Below are positions 52,274-56,790 of a stretch of 56,790 nt of DNA, one piece after another (position 1 is the first letter of the stretch; the number at the start of each line of letters is the position of its first letter). The position numbers and the translations under genes were made by a program. This DNA comes from Domibacillus robiginosus (GTDB lineage Bacteria; Bacillota; Bacilli; Bacillales; Domibacillaceae). The stretch lies in assembly GCF_000966195.1 (NCBI RefSeq), contig NZ_LAHL01000035.1, positions 1 to 56,790 of the forward strand, given 5' to 3'. The notes under the pieces are model-generated. The model worked only from the letters and a program-made list of their open reading frames with translations, did no database searches and had not been told where the DNA came from.

Positions 52274-53518
52274 ATGGCTGAGAACTTAAACTTATTCACA
52301 TCAACTCAGAATGTCATTAAAGAAGCGCTGACAAAACTCGGTTATACGGATGAAATGTACGAACTGTTGAAAGAGCCGCTCCGAATGATGACGGTGCGCA
52401 TTCCGGTAAAAATGGATGATGGATCAGTTAAAATTTTCACCGGCTACCGGGCACAGCATAATGACGCACCCGGCCCTACAAAAGGCGGCGTCCGCTTTCA
52501 CCCTGAAGTAAATGAAGAAGAAGTGAAAGCGCTATCGATGTGGATGACGCTAAAAGCTGGAATTGTAGACCTTCCATATGGTGGTGGAAAAGGCGGCGTA
52601 GTATGTGATCCGCGTCAATTGTCTATGCGCGAGATCGAAAATATCAGCCGTGGCTATGTTCGGGCTATCAGCCAGATTGTGGGCCCTACAAAAGACATTC
52701 CGGCTCCGGATGTTTACACAAATTCTCAAATTATGGCCTGGATGATGGATGAATACAGCCGTATTCGTGAATTTGATTCACCTGGATTTATTACTGGAAA
52801 GCCGCTTGCCCTTGGAGGCTCACATGGGCGTGAAAAAGCGACTGCTCAAGGTGTAACGATTTGTATTCACGAAGCGGCCAAAAAACGGAATATTGATATC
52901 AAAGGCGCTCGTGTAATTGTACAGGGGTTTGGGAATGCAGGAAGCTTTCTGGCGAAATTTGTGCATGATGCCGGGGCGAAAGTGGTTGGTATTTCGGATG
53001 CGTACGGCGGGCTTTATGACCCGGATGGGCTTGACATTGATTATTTACTGGACCGTCGCGACAGCTTTGGGACCATTACGACGCTATTTGAAAACACGAT
53101 TACTAATCAGCAGCTGTTAGAAATGGATTGTGATATTTTAGTGCCGGCAGCAATTTCCAATCAAATTACTGCTGAAAATGCTCATAATATTAAGGCGTCC
53201 ATTGTTGTAGAAGCAGCAAATGGACCGACTACATTTGAGGCAACGAAAATATTATCAGAACGCGGCATCCTGCTTGTTCCGGATGTATTAGCAAGCTCCG
53301 GCGGTGTAACCGTATCCTACTTTGAGTGGGTGCAAAACAATCAGGGCTATTATTGGACAGAGGAAGAAGTAAACAAAAAACTGCATGACAACTTAATAAA
53401 AGCATTTAATAATATTTACGAAGTTGCCCAAACACGCGGTGTCAATATGCGTCTTGCGGCCTATATGGTCGGTGTGCGCCGTGCGGCAGAGGCTTCCAAG
53501 TTTAGAGGATGGGTTTAA
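52274..53518 (+). CDS. gudB: NAD-type glutamate dehydrogenase (GudB/RocG family)
   Basis: A 414-residue hexameric-type glutamate dehydrogenase interconverting glutamate and 2-oxoglutarate plus ammonia. The substrate block is [11 protein letters not shown] near residue 80, the catalytic lysine is in [13 protein letters not shown], and the Rossmann motif is [14 protein letters not shown] near residue 217. In this synteny block B. subtilis does not place gudB, so the choice between GudB and RocG cannot be made. A single-gene unit with its own promoter and terminator. Confidence 0.9.
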   Translation: MAENLNLFTSTQNVIKEALTKLGYTDEMYELLKEPLRMMTVRIPVKMDDGSVKIFTGYRAQHNDAPGPTKGGVRFHPEVNEEEVKALSMWMTLKAGIVDLPYGGGKGGVVCDPRQLSMREIENISRGYVRAISQIVGPTKDIPAPDVYTNSQIMAWMMDEYSRIREFDSPGFITGKPLALGGSHGREKATAQGVTICIHEAAKKRNIDIKGARVIVQGFGNAGSFLAKFVHDAGAKVVGISDAYGGLYDPDGLDIDYLLDRRDSFGTITTLFENTITNQQLLEMDCDILVPAAISNQITAENAHNIKASIVVEAANGPTTFEATKILSERGILLVPDVLASSGGVTVSYFEWVQNNQGYYWTEEEVNKKLHDNLIKAFNNIYEVAQTRGVNMRLAAYMVGVRRAAEASKFRGWV

Positions 53519-53547
53519 ACCGGCTGATAATCAGCCGGTTTTTTTGT
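53517..53547 (+). terminator. Terminator of glutamate dehydrogenase
   Basis: AAACCGGCTGAT pairs with ATCAGCCGGTTT and a T-run follows; it begins at the stop codon. Confidence 0.88.
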
Positions 53548-53615
53548 GTGCCGAGGTCAATCAGTTGAAAAGCAAACAGTTTCTTTCGCATAATGAAAAA
53601 GAAAAGGAGCTGAAA

Positions 53616-54776
53616 ATGATGAATCAATTTGTTTATTGGAACCCGGTAAAGTGGATTTTCGGCAAAGAAACGGTGACACAATTACGGGACAATGTCGCCT
53701 CGTTTGGCGAAAACATTCTTCTTGTTTATGGGGGAGGCAGCATTAAAAAAAGCGGTCTGTATGATGAAGTCATTGAGCAGCTGCAAGGCTTTAATATTAC
53801 AGAGCTTTCAGGTGTAGAGCCGAATCCTCGTCTTTCCACAGTCAAGCGCGGTGCGGAATTGTGCCGGGCCAATGATGTTTCTTTTATTTTAGCAGTGGGC
53901 GGAGGCAGTGTGATTGACTGCACCAAAGCGATTGCCGCTGCCGCAAAATTTGATGGAGACCCATGGGATTTTATTACACGAAAAGCAGCTGTAGAAGACG
54001 CGCTGCCGTTTGGAACGATTTTAACTCATGCGGCAACAGCTTCCGAAATGAATTCAGGATCCGTTATTACAAATTGGGATACAAATGAAAAGCTCGGCTG
54101 GGGAAGCCCGCATACCTTCCCGAAATTTTCAATTTGTGATCCGAAATGGACGCTGACTGTACCGCGCGATCAAACGGTCTATGGCATTGTAGATATGATG
54201 TCACATATGTTGGAGCAATACTTTCATAACGCGGAACAGACGGACGTTCAGGACCGTTTGATTGAAGGAACAATGAAAACGCTGGTAGAAAAAGCTCCTG
54301 CGCTTATGAATAACCTACAGGACGAAAAGCTGCGTGAAACAGTGATGTTTGCCGGAACACTTGGGCTGAATGGCATGCTGCAAATGGGATACCGCGGCGA
54401 CTGGGCAACGCATAATATTGAGCATGCAGTATCAGCTGTGTACGATATACCACATGGCGGCGGTCTTGCGATTCTTTTCCCCAATTGGATGAAGCATAAC
54501 ATTGATGTGAAGCCGGAACGCTTCAAGCAACTGGCAGTACGTGTATTTGATGTGGAACCGGAAGGAAAATCAGACCGTGAAATAGGCCTGGAAGGCATCG
54601 AAGCACTGCGTGCGTTCTGGACATCGATCGAAGCGCCATCCCGTTTGTCTGACTATGATATTGACGACAGCCGACTGGAAGAAATGGCGGAAAAAACATT
54701 ATTTAATGGGCCGTTTGGGAATTTTGCCAAATTGGATCGGGAAGACGTGGTTGCAATCTTGCATGCATCACTGTAG
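53616..54776 (+). CDS. Iron-containing alcohol dehydrogenase (YugJ/BdhA-like)
   Basis: A 386-residue group III alcohol dehydrogenase, NAD(P)H-dependent butanol dehydrogenase type. The nucleotide loop is [16 protein letters not shown] near residue 95 and the iron histidines lie in [10 protein letters not shown] and [20 protein letters not shown] near residue 265. AAGGAG precedes ATG 53616; ATG 53619 is equally possible. B. subtilis carries two copies (yugJ, yugK) next to pgi, here there is one. Physiological substrate is uncertain. Confidence 0.88.
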   Translation: MMNQFVYWNPVKWIFGKETVTQLRDNVASFGENILLVYGGGSIKKSGLYDEVIEQLQGFNITELSGVEPNPRLSTVKRGAELCRANDVSFILAVGGGSVIDCTKAIAAAAKFDGDPWDFITRKAAVEDALPFGTILTHAATASEMNSGSVITNWDTNEKLGWGSPHTFPKFSICDPKWTLTVPRDQTVYGIVDMMSHMLEQYFHNAEQTDVQDRLIEGTMKTLVEKAPALMNNLQDEKLRETVMFAGTLGLNGMLQMGYRGDWATHNIEHAVSAVYDIPHGGGLAILFPNWMKHNIDVKPERFKQLAVRVFDVEPEGKSDREIGLEGIEALRAFWTSIEAPSRLSDYDIDDSRLEEMAEKTLFNGPFGNFAKLDREDVVAILHASL

Positions 54777-54803
54777 CCGGGCGGAGTTAAGCCCGGTTTT
54801 TTC
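54776..54803 (+). terminator. Terminator of the alcohol dehydrogenase
   Basis: CCGGGC pairs with GCCCGG and is followed by six T. Confidence 0.8.
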
Positions 54804-54815
54804 TTGTTTTTTTTC

Positions 54816-54844
54816 TTGCGAAACGGCGTACAGTCGTATACAGT
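54816..54844 (+). promoter_or_regulatory. Sigma-A promoter of pgi
   Basis: TTGCGA, 17 bases, TACAGT, 39 bases before the pgi start. Confidence 0.55.
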
Positions 54845-54883
54845 TAAGTGGAAAAATACTGTTTAGATGGAGGGTTATAAAGC

Positions 54884-56239
54884 ATGACGCACATTAAGTT
54901 TGATTACTCAAATGCACTGCCGTTCTTTGGTGAACATGAAATTGATTATTTAAAGGATGCTGTAAAAGTAGCGCATCATTCTTTGCATGAAAAAACAGGA
55001 CAAGGCAGTGATTACCTTGGATGGATCGATCTTCCAGTTGATTACGATAAAGAAGAATTTGCACGCATCCAAAAATCTGCCGAAAAAATTCGCCAGGACT
55101 CTGACATTTTAGTAGTTATCGGTATCGGCGGCTCTTATCTTGGTGCCCGCGCAGCCATTGATATGCTGAATCACAGCTTTTATAATGTGCTTTCCTCTGA
55201 AAAGCGCAATGGTCCGCAAGTATTTTTTGCAGGAAACAACATTAGTTCTACATACATGAGTGACCTTATTGAAGTGCTTGAAGGAAAAAACTGGTCCATT
55301 AACGTTATTTCCAAATCTGGTACGACAACAGAGCCGGCACTTGCATTTCGCTTGTTCCGCGACCTTCTTGAAAAGCAATACGGAAAAGAAGAAGCAAAGA
55401 GCCGTATTTACGCAACAACAGACAAAGCACGTGGCGCACTAAAAACCGTTGCGGATGAAGAAGGGTACGAGACATTCGTTATTCCGGATGATGTTGGCGG
55501 ACGTTATTCTGTTCTTACAGCAGTAGGTCTTCTGCCAATTGCAGCTGCTGGGGCAGATATTGAAGCGATGATGCAGGGAGCGCGCGATGCACGTGAAGCG
55601 TATAGCTCATCTGAACTAGAAGAAAATGAAGCGTATCAGTACGCAGCAGTCCGTAATGTTTTATATAATAAAGGAAAAACGATTGAAATGTTGATCAACT
55701 ATGAGCCGGGGCTCCAATATTTTTCTGAGTGGTGGAAGCAGCTGTTCGGTGAAAGTGAAGGAAAAGATTTTAAAGGAATTTATCCGTCATCTGCCAACTT
55801 CTCGACAGACCTTCATTCATTAGGCCAGTATGTGCAGGAAGGACGGCGCGACTTGTTCGAAACAGTTATTCGCGTTGAAAATCCACGTAAGTCCTTAACA
55901 ATTGAAAAAGCGGAAAATGATTTGGACGGGCTAAATTACCTTGCGGGTGAAACCGTTGATTTCGTTAACAACAAAGCCTTTGAAGGAACGCTTCTTGCCC
56001 ATACTGATGGCGGTGTTCCGAACTTAACAGTATCAATTCCAGCAATGGATGCCTACACATTCGGCTACACAGCTTATTTCTTCGAAAAAGCATGCGCAAT
56101 CAGCGGATACCTTCTTGGAGTAAATCCATTTGATCAGCCGGGCGTAGAAGCATATAAAGTAAATATGTTTGCGCTTCTGGGTAAGCCGGGATTCGAAGAA
56201 AAGAAAGCTGAGCTTGAAAAACGACTTCGTGGGGAATAA
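54884..56239 (+). CDS. pgi: Glucose-6-phosphate isomerase
   Basis: A 451-residue glycolytic enzyme, the length usual for Firmicutes. [15 protein letters not shown] near residue 75 and [16 protein letters not shown] near residue 145 bind the sugar phosphate; [14 protein letters not shown] near residue 205 and the C-terminal [10 protein letters not shown] carry the catalytic Arg and Lys. GGAGGG precedes the ATG. It is monocistronic and lies downstream of the alcohol dehydrogenase as in B. subtilis. Confidence 0.96.
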   Translation: MTHIKFDYSNALPFFGEHEIDYLKDAVKVAHHSLHEKTGQGSDYLGWIDLPVDYDKEEFARIQKSAEKIRQDSDILVVIGIGGSYLGARAAIDMLNHSFYNVLSSEKRNGPQVFFAGNNISSTYMSDLIEVLEGKNWSINVISKSGTTTEPALAFRLFRDLLEKQYGKEEAKSRIYATTDKARGALKTVADEEGYETFVIPDDVGGRYSVLTAVGLLPIAAAGADIEAMMQGARDAREAYSSSELEENEAYQYAAVRNVLYNKGKTIEMLINYEPGLQYFSEWWKQLFGESEGKDFKGIYPSSANFSTDLHSLGQYVQEGRRDLFETVIRVENPRKSLTIEKAENDLDGLNYLAGETVDFVNNKAFEGTLLAHTDGGVPNLTVSIPAMDAYTFGYTAYFFEKACAISGYLLGVNPFDQPGVEAYKVNMFALLGKPGFEEKKAELEKRLRGE

Positions 56240-56257
56240 TCCCCCGAAGTTTTTTTG
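56224..56257 (+). terminator. Terminator of pgi
   Basis: ACTTCG and GGGG pair with CCCC and CGAAGT; the pgi stop codon is in the loop and seven T follow. Confidence 0.8.
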
Positions 56258-56265
56258 AAAAAATC

Positions 56266-56293
56266 TTGCATAAAATAAAAAAACAAGTATAAT
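56266..56293 (+). promoter_or_regulatory. Promoter of tRNA-Ala
   Basis: TTGCAT, 16 bases, TATAAT, 36 bases before the tRNA. Confidence 0.6.
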
Positions 56294-56329
56294 TTAACAT
56301 AGACGCTACAAGATACATACTTTCATCAT

Positions 56330-56402
<73 letters not shown>

Positions 56403-56413
56403 TACTTGTAAAA

Positions 56414-56446
56414 TGAAAAGCTGTTCCAATTGGAATAGCTTTTTTC
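56414..56446 (+). terminator. Terminator of tRNA-Ala
   Basis: AAAAGCTGTTCC pairs with GGAATAGCTTTT around AATT, then a T-rich tail. Confidence 0.82.
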
Positions 56447-56489
56447 TTTTTTTACATAATAAAAAAGGGCATACTTGCATGCTCTTTAG

Positions 56490-56691
56490 TGTATAGACAA
56501 AGTCTTTCTCTTTCAAAAAAAGAGCCGATAAGTGAAGACGGCCTGACTTCGCGCAGCCTAAGGCAGTGCGGGAGCTCCCTCGGCTGCGCCTGCGGGGTCT
56601 CCCGACTCACTGTACTTCTAGCCGGAGTCTTCGTTCGGCCGGCTTCACTAAGCGGTGTTGAAGATCAATGAGCCAAGAATTTGTATAGACA
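56490..56691. repeat. TGTATAGACA direct repeats flanking a GC-rich element
   Basis: TGTATAGACA occurs at 56490-56499 and 56682-56691. Both copies are followed by a similar T/C-rich then A-rich tract. Between them lies the GC-rich inverted-repeat element. Confidence 0.45.
56530..56650. repeat. GC-rich inverted-repeat intergenic element
   Basis: About 120 bases bounded by AGTGAAGACGGCC (56531-56543) and GGCCGGCTTCACT (56637-56649), an imperfect terminal inverted repeat. Inside, GCGCAGCC pairs with GGCTGCGC, so the transcript would fold strongly. It is much richer in G+C than its surroundings and has no convincing ORF. It resembles short intergenic repeats dispersed in Bacillaceae genomes. The window also ends (56766-56790) with GCGCAGACTCCTATGGG, possibly the edge of another copy. 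Confidence 0.5.
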
Positions 56692-56790
56692 TTTTCTCCT
56701 TTTAAAAAGAAAAAGTATCAACTTATTCGCTTTATACACTTTTGGTGCAAGGCACTTTGGCGGCGCCGGGTCAGCGCAGACTCCTATGGG

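Noticed and set aside
56489-56671. 60-codon ORF in the right-edge repeat
   Set aside because: Lies in structured repeat DNA, has no ribosome site and no recognisable protein pattern.

Overview
The window looks like chromosomal DNA of an endospore-forming Bacillaceae member. Gene content and local order closely follow the yut/yum/yui, mrp, mtn and kapB-patB-alaRT-pgi neighbourhoods of the Bacillus subtilis chromosome. Shine-Dalgarno sites are strong (AGGAGG-like), several starts are GTG or TTG, and almost every transcription unit ends in a rho-independent hairpin with a T-run. kapB and the sulfolactate genes comB-comA point to sporulation. The genus cannot be fixed from the sequence alone. No phage, transposase, CRISPR array or plasmid module was recognised. 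The only repeat-like DNA lies at the right edge, after a tRNA gene.

Layout. 0-5.2 kb holds transporters: an NSS sodium symporter with a 35-residue partner, a YitT-type membrane protein, an MFS exporter and a PiT/CysP-type sulfate permease. 5.5-7.0 kb holds comB-comA, which make 3-sulfolactate from sulfite and phosphoenolpyruvate. 7.2-18.1 kb holds lipA-yutD, a DUF3055 gene, yutE-yutF, a FAD-Rieske oxidoreductase (yhfW), yutG, a D-2-hydroxyacid dehydrogenase, the Fe-S proteins yutI and yutM, gabD, yutJ, yuzB and a DUF2225 protein, plus an overlooked 37-residue membrane protein. 18.4-21.6 kb is a 1083-residue secreted nuclease. 21.7-25.9 kb has yumC-yhfK facing away from the type II NADH dehydrogenase yumB, then a Nudix gene and yuiB. 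25.9-30.5 kb has a cobalamin-binding-like protein, leucyl aminopeptidase, yuiF, a hotdog thioesterase and a DUF2188 protein.

30.5-36.3 kb is a complete seven-gene Mrp Na+/H+ antiporter operon on the minus strand. It is followed by yufK and then the methionine salvage locus: mtnK-mtnA on the minus strand, divergent from mtnE and mtnWXBD. 43.7-46.4 kb has a class A penicillin-binding protein (pbpD-like), kapB and a small membrane protein. 46.4-48.4 kb is a preQ1-I riboswitch followed by queC-queD-queE. 48.4-56.2 kb has patB, yugE, alaR-alaT, yugI, a glutamate dehydrogenase, an iron-dependent alcohol dehydrogenase and pgi. tRNA-Ala(GGC) and a GC-rich inverted-repeat element close the window.

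Common themes are sulfur (CysP, ComA/B, LipA, Fe-S carriers, methionine salvage, PatB), membrane redox and sodium/proton energetics (YutJ, YumB, YumC, Mrp, YuiF, NSS), and links between amino acids and central carbon (AlaRT, glutamate dehydrogenase, GabD, Pgi). I did not find a wholly new multi-gene system. The best leads are the secreted nuclease with a perfect palindrome at its promoter, several short proteins, methionine salvage without SAM riboswitches, kapB without kinB, a truncated queuosine operon, a signal-less cobalamin-binding-like protein, and the right-edge repeat.
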